This document shows, piece by piece, positions 1 to 10,754 of a stretch of 64,000 nucleotides of DNA (the stretch's first letter is position 1; each line of letters begins with the position of its first letter). The position numbers and the translations under genes are program-made. The notes beneath the pieces are model-generated. The model saw only the letters and a program-made list of their open reading frames with translations, was not told the DNA's origin and did no database searches. Source of the stretch: Spiroplasma apis B31 (lineage in GTDB: Bacteria > Bacillota_I > Bacilli_A > Mycoplasmatales > Mycoplasmataceae); NCBI RefSeq assembly GCF_000500935.1, contig NC_022998.1, forward strand, positions 310,001-374,000, in the 5' to 3' direction.

Positions 1-522
1 AGTTATGGATTAAATGGTGGTGAAACAAGTAATGGTTCAATGAATGCATACAAAACAGGAGCTATCAATGATGCTCTAAAAATAGACTTAGCAGAAAATA
101 TAGCAAATAGAATAGCACAAAATATTAAGTTTGTTATATATGTGATAATAGCTATTGCACTTATTCTTTGTTTGATAATAATTATGTTGATTGTTAACTT
201 AGTTATTGTTAAAAACCAAAGAATAATAGCTGTTATGAAAGTTTTAGGATACAAAAATAGATATTTATTGAAGTTATTTATAGGTATGTATATTCCTTTG
301 GTTATAATTACTTCAATTATTGGGTATGGAATTGGAATTGCAGTTTGTGCAGCCATAATATCTAATTTATACCAATCTTCAATTGTTTTACCATTCTTTG
401 CATTTACATGGTGATATCCAATTTTAACATTAACAATCGTAGGTGTAATATACACTTTATCTTCAACAATTAGTTGAAATATACTTAAAAGAATTAGATT
501 ACTTTTAGCAATTCAAGAGTAA
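1..522 (+). CDS. FtsX-type ABC transporter permease, C-terminal part (5' end outside window)
   Basis: The reading frame is open from the first base to TAA 520-522, through UGA(Trp) codons near 412 and 475. The fragment has three strongly hydrophobic segments: one around codons 38-66, one around 85-120 and one near the end. They are separated by a basic loop reading KNQRIIAVMKVLGYKNRY, which resembles the loop of FtsX/MacB-type permeases that follows the first helix of the C-terminal domain. Family knowledge: such permeases move lipoproteins or peptides with a separate ATPase subunit. A lipoprotein gene follows after 13 bases, consistent with a surface-protein operon. Substrate unknown; domain call fairly secure, full architecture not visible. 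Confidence 0.75.
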
Positions 523-535
523 AAAAGGAGGAACT

Positions 536-1507
536 ATGAAAAAACTACTTAATTTATTTACAGGTATTTTGATGCTTTCTTCATCAACAAACATGTTGGT
601 CTCTTGTAGTGCGGGATCTGGTTCGTATGATGAAATAAAACGTCCAAACCCAGTCTATCCATTTCAAAAAAAAGGTTTTGAAAAATTTCAAGAAGACAAA
701 TTAGATATTAGTAAGTATGTCTATACTTATGATTTGATAAAGGATGTCAACAACGCTTTTGAGATAGCTGGTTATAATTTGGATAATTTAAACTATACTG
801 TTTATAGAAATGCTTCTTTATTAGAAAAAAGTTTAGATGATAACTTACTAAGAAATGGGACTTACAAGTTTATAGTAACTAACAAGTTAGCTCCAGAAGA
901 TGAATTGATTTTTCAAATGAATGTTACAAGTTCAAGATATTTACCTGATATAGTAAGAACCCTTAAACTTGGTGATATTAATGACAATCGCAAAAAAACA
1001 GTATTAATGAAAATGATGTTTATGAATTTAACATTAATCAAATTTATCGATGAAATAGCAGAAGAGATGTTAAAGGAAGATGCAAATATAACAATAGAAG
1101 AGAATAAAGCTATAATTAATTTTGGTGATTTTGATAAAGAAAAAAGAAAAAGCTTTTATGGAGAAATTATATTAGAATTCAACATTAAGAAATCAGAAGA
1201 ACCTTGACCTGGTGAAAAGGATATCAATGAATTAGCTGGTGAAGATGCAAAGAATGAACTTGGCGTTTTGTCATCTAAAAAACCTTTTTCCATAATTATG
1301 CAATATATTACATTAAACTTTGCATCTCGCTTAGACCTTTTGGGTATTCTTATAAACGATCTTAATATTGAAGGCGCAAAAATTGATTTGAAAGGTTCAA
1401 ACAAGTTCACGGCAACAATTAAAACACGTGAAAAAGTAGGTAATGATGAATATCCTACAAAGTTAAAGGGAACATTAGAGTTAACCTTTACTTATTTTGA
1501 AACATAA
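536..1507 (+). CDS. Predicted lipoprotein, 323 aa
   Basis: A strong AAGGAGG ribosome site at about 525-531 precedes ATG 536. The N-terminus is a lipoprotein signal: MKKLL, a hydrophobic core, then LVSC with Cys24 as the lipidation site. The frame crosses UGA(Trp) at 1205-1207 and ends at TAA 1505-1507. The mature protein is hydrophilic and Lys/Asp/Glu/Asn rich, with no recognised enzymatic motif. It follows the FtsX-type permease at 13 bases, so the two are probably co-transcribed. Likely a membrane-anchored surface protein; function not recognised. Confidence 0.85.
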
Positions 1508-1552
1508 TTTTTATAATATAGTAAACTAATTCAAAGAAAGAGTGGTGAAATA

Positions 1553-2260
1553 ATGAACATTCAAAAGAAAAAACTTTTATATTCCTCAATTGGTGTTTTG
1601 TTATTTTTACACATTATTTCAAGCACTCTTATTGAACTAAATGTAATAGAAAAACCTTTAATGTTTGACTTTGCTTTTAGTACTTTAACAAACCTTATAT
1701 TTTTAATATCACTATTATTTGCTATCATAATTGAATTGATTAAACTTTATTATCAGTTGATAAGTAGTTTTTATAAAATCATTAACATTAAAAAACTCCA
1801 CTCCACTCATGAAATAATTAAGAACTTAACTCAATTTACATTGATTGTTCTTCCAATTTTATTTTTAAATTATTATGATTTTTTAAGCCTTGAGTTTATT
1901 GATATAAATACAAAAGTTCTATACTCCATAATTGGATTAGATTTTATATTAGTGGCATGTGCTATCATATTATTATTTTTGATGCTAGCAGTGGATATAT
2001 CCAGAAAAAAAATTACCTTTTTGAAGTTAGATGACAATTTTTCAAACTTCTTAATAGTAAACAACATTGAAAACTCATTTTTCAGTATTGATGTTTTTTC
2101 ATTTGAGTTGGGCCAAGAAAATATAGAACTTGAGATTTACATTTTCATGGTTCAAAAAAACGAAGAAATTACTTGTTTAATAAGTAATAGAAAAACCGAT
2201 TTCTTAAACACGCTAAAAAAAGGTTTTTGCCCTCCAAGTAGTATGTCTTTTAATAAATAA
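1553..2260 (+). CDS. Hypothetical membrane protein, 235 aa
   Basis: ATG 1553 has a weak upstream AAGAGTGGTGA ribosome site. About four hydrophobic segments lie in the first 150 residues (approximately 12-27, 42-65, 92-108 and 125-150). A hydrophilic C-terminal domain of about 85 residues follows, containing a Cys near the end. No UGA codons occur. It sits between two lipoprotein genes in the same direction. I do not recognise the family; it looks like a lineage-specific membrane protein. Confidence 0.75.
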   Translation: MNIQKKKLLYSSIGVLLFLHIISSTLIELNVIEKPLMFDFAFSTLTNLIFLISLLFAIIIELIKLYYQLISSFYKIINIKKLHSTHEIIKNLTQFTLIVLPILFLNYYDFLSLEFIDINTKVLYSIIGLDFILVACAIILLFLMLAVDISRKKITFLKLDDNFSNFLIVNNIENSFFSIDVFSFELGQENIELEIYIFMVQKNEEITCLISNRKTDFLNTLKKGFCPPSSMSFNK

Positions 2261-2303
2261 CTATTTAAATAACAAAAGATTAAATTCTAAAGGAGAAAAT
2301 AAA

Positions 2304-3485
2304 ATGAAAAAATTAATAAGTTTAATAGCAGCATTCGGAATGGTAACATCAACCGGTGCAACAGTAGTTTCTTGTGCGCAAAAAACTACAGAAGTCAAAC
2401 CAGAAGAAAATAAAATAGTAGATCTTGAAAATGATACTAATTTAGTTAAATCTATATTGGCTGGTAATATGGATGAAAATGGGATTATTAATGCAGAAAA
2501 AGGGATTAAAGAGACCGCAATAACTGAAAAATCTATATTAACATCATTTAACTGAATGAATACATCAAATCTTTCAAATGAAGATGTTCAAATTAAACAA
2601 GTAGCTAATACAAAAAAATATAAGATTGAAGCAAAAGCTGATTCAAAAAGAGCAATAGGAGCTACTACTATTGATGTAAATCAAAATATAGACTCAGCAA
2701 CTGTATTAAAAAATACAAATATTGGAAATATGTATGTTGCAAAGGGTATTTTTGATCAACAACGAAAATTCTTTGATGGTGATTATATAAAACAAAATGG
2801 TGGTTCTGAAAATAACTCAAACTCAGAATTTATAAAAACAAACGAAAATACCAAAATCGATGGTAATCCAGGTTACATACCATATACATTTGCAATGCAA
2901 AATGCAGGTGTAGCCAACCCACTAATAGAATACCTAAAATCAGATTTATTCATTGGTGCAATGGAAATTATCGGAAAAGCAAATGATATTGGAATAGAAA
3001 AAAATGTTTTTTTAGATAAAATTAATGTAAATCTAGCATGAGTAACTTCGTTGTCTGGAGTTTTTGCAAATACTAGTAAAACAACAACTTTTGATTTTGA
3101 ATTAAAAGAAGAGAACAGAATAGTATTTGGAGAACACATAAAAGATTCAAAAGAAAACAAAATAAAGTTGAATAAAACTATTTATAATAGTAAAAATAAA
3201 AAAAATATTGTTGAAAACATATATTCTCAAATGGATGAACAATTCAAAAAGACTGTTAGTATAGAAGAATTAGTGAATTTCTCAAAAATTCATTATTCAA
3301 ATGATGACGCTATTCCATCTTTTGAAATTATTCCTGGTGGACAAAATCTATATGGTATGGATGCTTTAGCACCATTTGCAATGCAAATTGGTGGATATAA
3401 GGGAACGGAATATACTGTAGGAAAATATAAACCAGCTCAAACAGAAAGTGGTAACCTTGGATACGAGATTACATTAGTTGATTAA
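2304..3485 (+). CDS. Predicted lipoprotein, 393 aa
   Basis: AAAGGAGAAAATAAA precedes ATG 2304. The signal peptide ends in VVSC with Cys24 as the lipidation site. The frame passes UGA(Trp) at 2553-2555 and 3039-3041 and ends at TAA 3483-3485. The mature part is long, hydrophilic and moderately Asn/Lys rich with no recognisable catalytic motif. A clear intrinsic terminator follows directly, so this is the last gene of the permease/lipoprotein block. Probable surface lipoprotein of unknown role. Confidence 0.85.
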
Positions 3486-3490
3486 TATAC

Positions 3491-3519
3491 AAAAAATTGT
3501 TCTTAGGAACAGTTTTTTT
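3491..3519 (+). terminator. Intrinsic terminator after the lipoprotein gene
   Basis: Stem TGTTC/GAACA (3498-3502 with 3507-3511) with a TTAG loop is extended by A-T pairing and followed by a run of seven T. It lies 6 bases after the stop at 3485. Confidence 0.85.
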
Positions 3520-3592
3520 ATTCTTGAAACTAAAAGTTGACTGTAAAACCTTTCTTACTTTTGCTAAAATTAATAAATAAAACGAGGTATGT

Positions 3593-4258
3593 ATGAAGAA
3601 TTTAAAACATAATATTTTTTTTAAAAAGACTTTAAGCATAACTTTTGGTATTTCCTTTTTGTATAATCTTTTACCTTATTTAAGTAATCAGCTTCCTTTT
3701 TATTTAAATTTGATTTTTAATTGTTCATTATATATTTATAGTTTTTTTATAATCTTAAAAATAAATAAACATTTAGCGGAGAATTATCAAGTAAGTTTAA
3801 AAAAAGATGATTATAAATTATCATTTATTAACCAAAATCTTGAAAAAATAATATTTTTGATCATTCCTTTGTTGTTATTTGAACAAGGTTTGAATGTTGC
3901 TTTTTTTGATTTAAATATAACAAGTTCGTTACAACCTCAAGGAATTTTAGTGGGATTTCTAATTGTTTTTCTAATTATTTTATATCTATTTTTTATTTTA
4001 ATGAAGTCTTTGTATAAATTGATACAAACCTATGTGTTTAAAAGAGTTTTATGCATTGTAAAAAGAACCAAAAACATTTTTTTAAGATTTAATCTAAACG
4101 AAAGTATGTTGAATAAGTTTTTATTCTTTTTAAATGAATGATTATTAAATTTAAAAGTTTTCTTGTCTTTTTTGGAAAGAAAAAGAATATTTTTTGAAAT
4201 TAAACGAACCCAAAAATTAATAAAACAAAAAAAATCATTATGATGAGTAAATATTTAA
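3593..4258 (+). CDS. Hypothetical membrane protein, 221 aa
   Basis: ATG 3593 has ACGAGGTA upstream. UGA(Trp) occurs at 4139-4141 and as a tandem pair at 4241-4246; the stop is TAA 4256-4258. Four hydrophobic segments lie roughly at residues 16-32, 36-62, 86-106 and 118-146. The C-terminal 70 residues are strongly basic with aromatic patches. It resembles the 1553 product in layout (several helices, then a charged tail), but similarity is not obvious by eye. Family not recognised. Confidence 0.7.
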
Positions 4259-4298
4259 TTCTTCCTTTTAAAAATAAAAGAAAAAAAAGGAGTTTACT

Positions 4299-4760
4299 AT
4301 GGAAAATGATAAATGTTTTAATAAAAAAGCAACTTATTTTATAGCAGGGGCTCTTGTAATAACTATTTTTGATTCATTGATATTATTATCAATTTCAGTG
4401 AGAATGATTATTTATATCACCAAAGGAGAATGACTTGCTCCTATAATTCAAGTCATACCTATGGTTGGTCTTATAATTTTACTAACTTTTGAGTATATAT
4501 TTATATTAAGTTTTTTTAAACGTAAGAGAAAGTTAAAAATCCCTATGGACAACCAAATGACCATTTTATACGAAATTGAAACTGCAAATCCAAAAAAATT
4601 TAAGATAGAGTTAATTTTATTTTACTTTTCTTATGTTTTTCTTATATTGATGGGCGGATTAGGGATTATACCACTAGTATTCATGATAAAAGGACATAAG
4701 GCATATCAAAACTGAAAATCAATTAATCAAAAAGTTATAAAGAAGAATGTTATAGAATAA
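4299..4760 (+). CDS. Hypothetical membrane protein, 153 aa
   Basis: AAAAAAAAGGAG just upstream supports ATG 4299. The frame crosses UGA(Trp) at about 4431 and 4713 and ends at TAA 4758-4760. Three hydrophobic segments lie near residues 12-36, 44-75 and 105-132, with a basic KRKRKLK stretch after the second. It follows the 3593 gene in the same direction with a short gap and is closed by a terminator, so the two are probably one operon. Function not recognised. Confidence 0.75.
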
Positions 4761-4767
4761 AATTTTG

Positions 4768-4792
4768 CCCAATTCATAAATTGGGTTTTTTT
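4768..4792 (+). terminator. Intrinsic terminator
   Basis: Stem CCCAATT/AATTGGG (4768-4774 with 4779-4785), loop CATA, then a T-run. It is placed 7 bases after the stop at 4760. Confidence 0.9.
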
Positions 4793-5122
4793 AACCTTTT
4801 TCGAACAAAATTGAAGTTCTTTTATGAACCTATTTAGTTTCTATCGTATTTATTATTGATACAAGAACATTACTTTATTTAAAAGTCTTTATTTAGTAAA
4901 AAAGTCATTACCACTTTTTTAGTATTTATTGGTTTTTACAATCAGTTTTTATTTTTTTTATGTAAGATTTTGTACTGATAGAGTCTGAATAAACTAATTA
5001 ATAAGGGTGTTTTTTAAGGATTTTTTCTATCCTTATAGAGTTTGAAGGCTCTCCGCATCATTTTTGTTTGCATTTATAAATTAAAAGAGTAGTATTATTT
5101 CTAGTTTCAAGGAGTGAAAAGC
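4793..5122 (+). promoter_or_regulatory. Long leader region upstream of the cation ATPase, unassigned
   Basis: 330 bases without a coding frame. The 5' half is plain AT-rich DNA. The 3' part contains an inverted repeat TAAGGA/TCCTTA (5015-5020 with 5030-5035), then an AGAG/CTCT hairpin with loop TTTGAAGG at about 5037-5052. A related string, ATAGAGTCTGAA, occurs at about 4978. The layout would suit an ion-responsive leader for the ATPase, but I could not match it to the M-box, yybP-ykoY or NiCo riboswitch consensus. Confidence 0.3.
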
Positions 5123-7882
5123 ATGAATGAAGATCAAAAAGTTCAAGATAATAATCTTGAATGGTATCAGTTATCAAATGAATCTATATATGAAAAATTA
5201 GAGGTAGATCCTAATAAAGGACTCTCAAAAGAGGAGGTTTTAAAACGACAAGAAATTTTTGGAAAAAATATACTTCCCTCATCAAAAAAACCTAGCATTC
5301 TAATTATATTTTTAAAGACCTTTTTAGATCCTTTAAGTATGATAATGATGCTTGCAGGATTTTTATCATTAATTATTTCCTTAGTATCTGGAGGTTTGAC
5401 AGCACCAGATATAGTTGGTTTGATCATAATTGCTCTAATAGTTTTTATAAATTCTATAATTGCAACAGTTCAAGAAGTAAAATCACAAAATTATATTTCT
5501 TCATTAGACTCAAAAGGAAAACAAAAAATTCTTGCACTACGTGGTTGGACTAAACAAGAAGTTTATGTGGAAGATTTAGTTCCAGGAGATATTGTTTATG
5601 TAAATGCAGGTGATTTTGTTCCTGCTGACATTAGAATTATTGATAATCAAATGGCTTTGATAGATGAATCTGCATTAACCGGTGAAAATGAACCAGTTTT
5701 GAAATTTAGTGAAATCATTGATTCAAATAACTTAGTTTTAGGAGATCAAAAAAATATTGCTTTCATGTCCACATTAGTAATGGAAGGAAAGTTGCTTGGT
5801 GTGGTCTTTGGTACAGGGAGTGAATCACAAATAGGAAAAATAGCTACTAAAATTACTGCCCACAAAAAGGAAAAAACACCATTAGAGAATAAAGTTATAA
5901 AATTAACTACTATAATCGGATTGGTTTCAATAATATTAGGAGTTATATTGTTTGTAATGTCATGGTTTATGAGAGATGAATTATCATTAAATATGAGACC
6001 ATGAAATAAACTTATGTTAATCGCTGTTTCAGCTGCAATTTCAATCATCCCAGAATCTTTAACAATTATAGTTAAAATTTGCTTGATGATTGCCACTAAA
6101 AAGATGGTAAGAAAGAACGTTATTATCAAAAATCCGAAGTCAATTGAAACTTTGGGTAACATTAACGTTATTTGTACAGATAAAACCGGTACATTGACTC
6201 AAAATAAAATGACCGTAGATAAGGTTTTTTGCAACTTTAGGGAGTATGAGATCAATAAAATAAAATACACAGATAATAAAGAACTTTTTAATTGTATTTC
6301 GCTTTGTAGTGATGCAATCGTAACTAAAACTAAAATCGGAAGCCCAACTGAGTTAGCGACAATCGATTTAGCTTTGAAAGCAGAAGTAAATTATTTAAAA
6401 ATTAGAAAAACCAATAAACGCTTAGATGAAATTCCTTTTGACTCTAAACGAAAAATGATGACTACTTTAAATTTGGTTGAAGGCCAAAAAACAGTTTATT
6501 CAAAAGGAGCTTTGGACTATCTGTTAAAAAATTGTACACACAAGTTGATCGATGGAGAAGTGACATTATTAACAGAAAACGACAGAGAAATCGTAGCAAC
6601 AACACTAAATAAATATGCAAGTCAAGGTATGAGAGTTTTAGGATTAGCTACAAAAACGATTTCCAAACCAAAAGAAAGATACGAAAACAGTTTGATATTT
6701 TTAGGTGTTGTTGCAATAATTGATCCACCAAGACCAGAAGTTAAAGAAGCCGTTCAAATCGCAAGAGATGGTGGTATTAGAGTAATGATGATTACTGGTG
6801 ACCATAAAATAACTGCGTATGAGATAGCCAATAGACTTGGTATAGTTGATGATGAACATAATGATGTAATAACTGGTCAAGAAATTGAGGAATTATCTCC
6901 AGAAGACTTAAAAGAGAAATTAAAAACTACTAATGTTTTTGCAAGAGTTAATCCAGATCATAAGGCGGTCATTGTTAAATATTTGCAAGAGCAAAAAAAT
7001 ATAGTTGCAATGACTGGTGATGGAGTTAACGATACTCCTAGTTTAGTTAAAGCTGATGTAGGTATTTCAATGGGATTAAGTGGAACAGAGGTTGCTAAGG
7101 AAGTAAGTGATGTTATTTTAGCGGATGATAACTTCAAAAGTATTATCTCAGGTGTTAATTCAGGAAGAAACGTTTACGAAAAAATTAAGTACTCAATTTC
7201 TTTCTTAGTTGCTGCAAATATTAGTCAGATGATAACAATACTACTAATATTAGCAATCAATAAAAATCTAGCTCTCGGTTCAGTCAATATCTTATTCCAT
7301 ATTTTTATTGTTGAAACAATAATAGCAATACCAATAGGAATGGAAAGAGAAAGAAAAGGGGTAATGAAAAATAAGCCACCACTTAATAAAAAAGAGAGTA
7401 TTTTAAAAGGCATCATTTTGCAGATTACCTTAACAACTCTTTTCAACTCATTCTTTGCAATCTTGAACTATCAATTAGCACTTATAATGGTTCATGAAAC
7501 ACCTGAAATCGCTGCAGAATTTGCGAAAACTGGTGTGTATATTGCAATAATTTTTGGACCAATATTTTATGCATTAATATATAACAATACATTTTTACCT
7601 ATTAAGTATAAGAAAAGATCTGAGAAAGTCGATAAATATAAATTCAATTACTACTTGTTAGCATTTATGATTTTAGCAATATTAGTTACCGCAATAACAT
7701 TGCTACCAATTCAAAGTTTAAATAGTTTTTTTGAATTTAGAACTGTTGGTATGCCACTATATATGTTATTTGCCTTCTTTGCTAGTGCATTAATTCAGCC
7801 TTTCTTTATTTATAGTAGTTATCTATTCATAAAATGAGCAGTCAGCTGCTATGAAGCAAAAAGAAAAAGTAAAGAAATATAA
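5123..7882 (+). CDS. P-type cation-transporting ATPase, P2 (PacL/PMCA-like) family
   Basis: ATG 5123 is chosen over an in-frame GTG at 5114 because the AAGGAG site (5109-5114) is correctly spaced only from 5123. The 919-residue product has the family order: cation ATPase N-domain, two helices, the actuator loop with LTGENEPV near residue 190, and the phosphorylation motif CTDKTGTLTQ with Asp353. It continues with the hinge motifs MITGDH and TGDGVNDTP and a C-terminal bundle of hydrophobic segments. UGA(Trp) occurs at 6002 and 7835. Known role of the family: ATP-driven efflux of Ca2+ or Mn2+ across the membrane. Membrane helix 4 reads IPESL rather than the PEGL of Ca2+ pumps, so ion specificity is open. 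Single-gene unit with its own terminator. Confidence 0.92.
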
Positions 7883-7903
7883 AAAACCCTATGGGTTTTT
7901 TAT
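7881..7903 (+). terminator. Intrinsic terminator after the cation ATPase
   Basis: AAAAAACCC/GGGTTTTTT stem (7881-7889 with 7893-7901) with a 3-base loop, overlapping the stop codon at 7880-7882. Confidence 0.88.
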
Positions 7904-7919
7904 TGATATTTATTAGTAA

Positions 7920-8060
7920 AAACTTTATACTTAAAGTGTTGTGTATTTTATTTAATGGGTATGCAATCACATATGGGAATTCATCAACCTAGTGCTTGTT
8001 TATTTTAATAAAACAAGTGGTTGTTGTTCGAACCATTATGGAAGACTAACGAATAAAACC
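7920..8060 (+). promoter_or_regulatory. Structured rpsB leader, possible ribosomal-protein autoregulation site
   Basis: The leader between the ATPase terminator and rpsB has three consecutive hairpins. These are ACTTTA/TAAAGT (7922-7927 with 7932-7937), CTTGTTT/AAACAAG (7995-8001 with 8011-8017) and TGGTT/AACCA (8018-8022 with 8031-8035, loop GTTGTTCG). S2 operons in other bacteria are known to be repressed by S2 through leader structures; this match is inferred from position and structure only. Confidence 0.4.
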
Positions 8061-8081
8061 ATGAAAGGTAGAACAAAAAAT

Positions 8082-8927
8082 ATGGCAAAAGATTTAACAA
8101 GAGAACAGTTATGGGATGCTGGAGCGCAATTTGGACACCAAACAAAACGCTGAAATCCAAAAATGAAACCATATATATATGGAGCAAAAAATAAAAATCA
8201 TATCATTGATTTACAACAAACAATTTGAAGGTTAGAAGACGTGAAAAAATTCGTTACTAACATTGGAATGAAAAAAGAAAAAATCATCTTTGTTGGAACT
8301 AAAAGATCAGCAAAAAGTGCTGTTAAAGAAGCTGCATTAAGAAGTGGAAACTTTTATATAAACTCAAGATGATTAGGTGGTACTTTAACAAATATGAAAA
8401 CCATCTCTTTACGTATTAAAGCTTTATGAAACATAGAAAACGAAGAAAAAACAGGAAAAATTAATTTAAGACCTAAAAAAGAGCAAATTTTAATAAAAAA
8501 AGAAAAAATGAAATTAGAAAAAACTTTGGGTGGTATTAAACAAATGCATAAATTACCAGCAGCAATGTTTGTGGTAGACCCAAAAACTGATGAAATAGCA
8601 GTTAAAGAAGCAAGAAAACTAAGAATTCCAGTTATCGCTATTTGTGATACAAACGTCGACCCAGATATGGTAGATTTTGTAATTCCTGCAAATGATGATA
8701 TTCAAGAATCTGTTAACATAATAACAAACTACATTGTAGATGTTTATGCAGACGCTGCTGGGTTCAAAATGCAACCAAGCACACTAAAAGTAGTGGCACA
8801 AAAACGCGAAGAAAGACCTCAAGGTCAAAGACCATCAGGACCTGGAAGAAGTTATAACACTAATTCATCAAGAACTGATAATAACGAAGAAAACTCAACA
8901 GCTACAAATGTTTCTGTTGATCAATAA
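8082..8927 (+). CDS. rpsB: 30S ribosomal protein S2
   Basis: S2 binds the 30S subunit late in assembly with S1-type factors. The sequence matches the family: [20 protein letters not shown] at the N-terminus, then IDLQQT, SRWLGGTLTN and the [11 protein letters not shown] stretch. Four UGA codons (cgcTGAaat and others) encode conserved Trp. ATG 8082 is preferred over in-frame ATG 8061 because AAAGG at 8064-8067 lies between them. The 281-residue product carries a C-terminal tail of about 45 residues rich in Arg, Gln, Asn, Ser and Thr beyond the globular domain. It is followed after 10 bases by tsf, the usual order. Confidence 0.97.
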
Positions 8928-8937
8928 GGAGAAATAT

Positions 8938-9810
8938 ATGGCAGTTACACCACAATTAATTAAAGAATTACGTCAAATCACATCAGCTGGTATGATGGAT
9001 TGTAAGAAAGCTTTGGAAGCAACAAACGGAGTTATTGATGATGCAATAGTTTGACTAAGAGAAAATGGTCTTGCTAAGGCAGCTAAAAAAGCTGATAGAA
9101 TAGCAGCCGAAGGTGTTGCTTTTGCTAAAACCAACGGTTCAAGAGCAATTATTTTCGAAGTTAATTCAGAAACTGACTTCGTTTCAAAAAACGAAAAGTT
9201 TATGAGTTTAATCAACCAAATCGGAGATGCGCTTCTAAACTCTAATGTTACAACTCATGAAGAAGCATTAGAAGTTAAATTAGTTTCTGGACAAACAATA
9301 AAAGAAGCTTGCATTGAAGCTACTGCAACTATTGGAGAAAAAATCGAGTTAAGAAGATTATCTGTTGCTGAAGGTGGTACTTTATCAATCTATAACCACG
9401 CAAATAACAGAATATCAGTTTTACTACAATTTGAAGGTGATATTTCTGCTGATGATGCGTATAATATATGTATGCATACAGCAGCTATGGCACCAAGATA
9501 TTTGGCAAAAGAGGATGTTCCTCAAGAGTTTAAAGACTCAGAAATGCACATTATTAAAGAAACCACAGATCTTACTGGTAAGCCAGAAAATATAGCAGAA
9601 GGAATTCTGAACGGTAAATTGAGCAAAAAACTTGCCGAAGTTACTCTTCTTGAACAAAGTTTCGTAATGGATGAGAAACAATCAGTAGGTAAATTTATAA
9701 GTTCAAAAGGAGCAACTTTAAAACAAATGTTTAGATTTGAAGTTGGTGAAGGAATTGAAAAGGTGACAACAGACTTTGCTGCTGAAGTTGCTGCTCAGTT
9801 GAAAGGATAG
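8938..9810 (+). CDS. tsf: Elongation factor Ts
   Basis: Nucleotide exchange factor for EF-Tu. AAGGAG 11 bases upstream supports ATG 8938. The N-terminal UBA-like domain ([20 protein letters not shown]) and the Tsf core motif ([13 protein letters not shown]) are present, as are the C-terminal dimerisation domain motifs ([17 protein letters not shown]). One UGA(Trp) occurs at 9052-9054. At 290 residues it has normal length. Co-directional with rpsB and probably in the same transcript. Confidence 0.97.
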
Positions 9811-9815
9811 TTTTT

Positions 9816-10583
9816 ATGATATTAGCGTCAGCCACATGAGGAACAGATGGTTCTCTTAAAGAAAATAATTTATTAATACTTCTTGTAGTATTATTATTAT
9901 CAATTATTATACCCGCTGCTTGTTCATATATTTATATGTATAAGTTCACAAAAAATCAAAACAAAAAATTAATAAATAAAATAAGTTTATTTACGATATT
10001 AGGAATGCAGGCTTTAAGTTTTGTAGCAGTGATTTTAGGGATGTTGTTTTATTTCGGGCAATTCTTTTTAGAAGAAAACCCAGATTTAGCACGAGTTCTA
10101 ACTATTACTTTTATAGCAATTGCATTTGTAATGTGCGGCGTTTGATATTTTTTATTAGGGTTTATGCCGCAAAATATATGAATAATATTTGAAGAAGATC
10201 AAATTATGTTCATGGGAGAAAGTATCAAATATTCTAAGATCAATAACATTATTAGTGATACAAAAAGTAGCAAATTCTTTATAAATTATTTAGAAGGAAC
10301 AAAAAGCTTAAAAAAAGTAAAACTTTCTAAAAATAGTGTATTGGGTCAATTCTTCGCTCAAAATGTTGAATTAACAGGTCATAAAGTTGAAGAGATGAGC
10401 CAACAGGAATACTTTGCTAAGAGATTAAAAGAAATCAAACTTGTAGCTACAGATATAAGCACACCATCAAAAGCTACGAAAAAAGAGACACCTAGTAATG
10501 ATGTTAAGGAAAACGGAATAAAAAATGATAACATCTCTTCTAATGAGGCAGAAGTTAAAGAAACTACTAAAAATAATGAATAA
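9816..10583 (+). CDS. Hypothetical membrane protein, 255 aa
   Basis: ATG 9816 begins 6 bases after the tsf stop with GAAAGGA inside the tsf end as ribosome site. UGA(Trp) codons occur at 9837, 10143 and 10182. Three hydrophobic segments lie near residues 18-38, 52-76 and 90-118. A soluble part follows (residues about 125-200), then a low-complexity tail rich in Lys, Thr, Asn and Glu. The middle part looks like a small membrane-associated beta domain. Conserved position behind tsf suggests a housekeeping role, but I do not recognise it. A terminator follows. Confidence 0.8.
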
Positions 10584-10584
10584 A

Positions 10585-10617
10585 AAAATATCTCAAATAA
10601 CGAGATATTTTTTTATT
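10585..10617 (+). terminator. Intrinsic terminator after the tsf operon
   Basis: Stem AAAATATCTC/GAGATATTTT (10585-10594 with 10602-10611), loop AAATAAC, T-run following. Confidence 0.9.
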
Positions 10618-10635
10618 TTGTTATAGAATTAATTT

Positions 10636-10724
10636 GTAAAAGGCAGAGGTAGCTTCTAAATAGAAGTTTGAGAAATACTCTTAGAACCTGATCTAGTTAA
10701 TACTAGCGTAGGAAGACCTAAACA
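10636..10724 (+). promoter_or_regulatory. TPP riboswitch (THI element)
   Basis: The two invariant TPP aptamer blocks are present: TTGAGAAATACTC at about 10668-10680 and GAACCTGATCTAGTTAATAC with TAGCGTAGGAAGA following (10684-10716). They match the THI-box consensus (CTGAGAnnAxACCC, ACCTGAtCtGGxTAATxCCxGCGxAGGxA). The aptamer sits directly upstream of a ThiT-like transporter. The 5' strand AAAAGGCAGA (10638-10647) is complementary, with one bulge, to TCTGCTTTT (10732-10740) just before the GTGAGGA ribosome site. This suggests pairing that changes access to the site, so translational control is more likely than termination. Confidence 0.95.
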
Positions 10725-10754
10725 TAAAAAATCTGCTTTTTCGTGAGGATTTTT

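Noticed and set aside
4981-5100. M-box magnesium riboswitch upstream of the cation ATPase
   Set aside because: Isolated GGCTCTCCGC resembles part of it, but the ordered M-box helices are not found.
5114-5116. GTG start for the cation ATPase
   Set aside because: It overlaps the AAGGAG ribosome site; ATG 5123 has correct spacing.
5746-6162. 138-codon minus-strand open frame inside the cation ATPase
   Set aside because: Antisense shadow of a well-supported P-type ATPase with all motifs.
8018-8040. tRNA T-arm-like GTTCGAACC
   Set aside because: No acceptor, D or anticodon arms around it; it is better explained as a hairpin of the rpsB leader.
8061-8063. Upstream ATG for rpsB
   Set aside because: In frame, but the AAAGG site lies downstream of it and S2 homology starts at ATG 8082.
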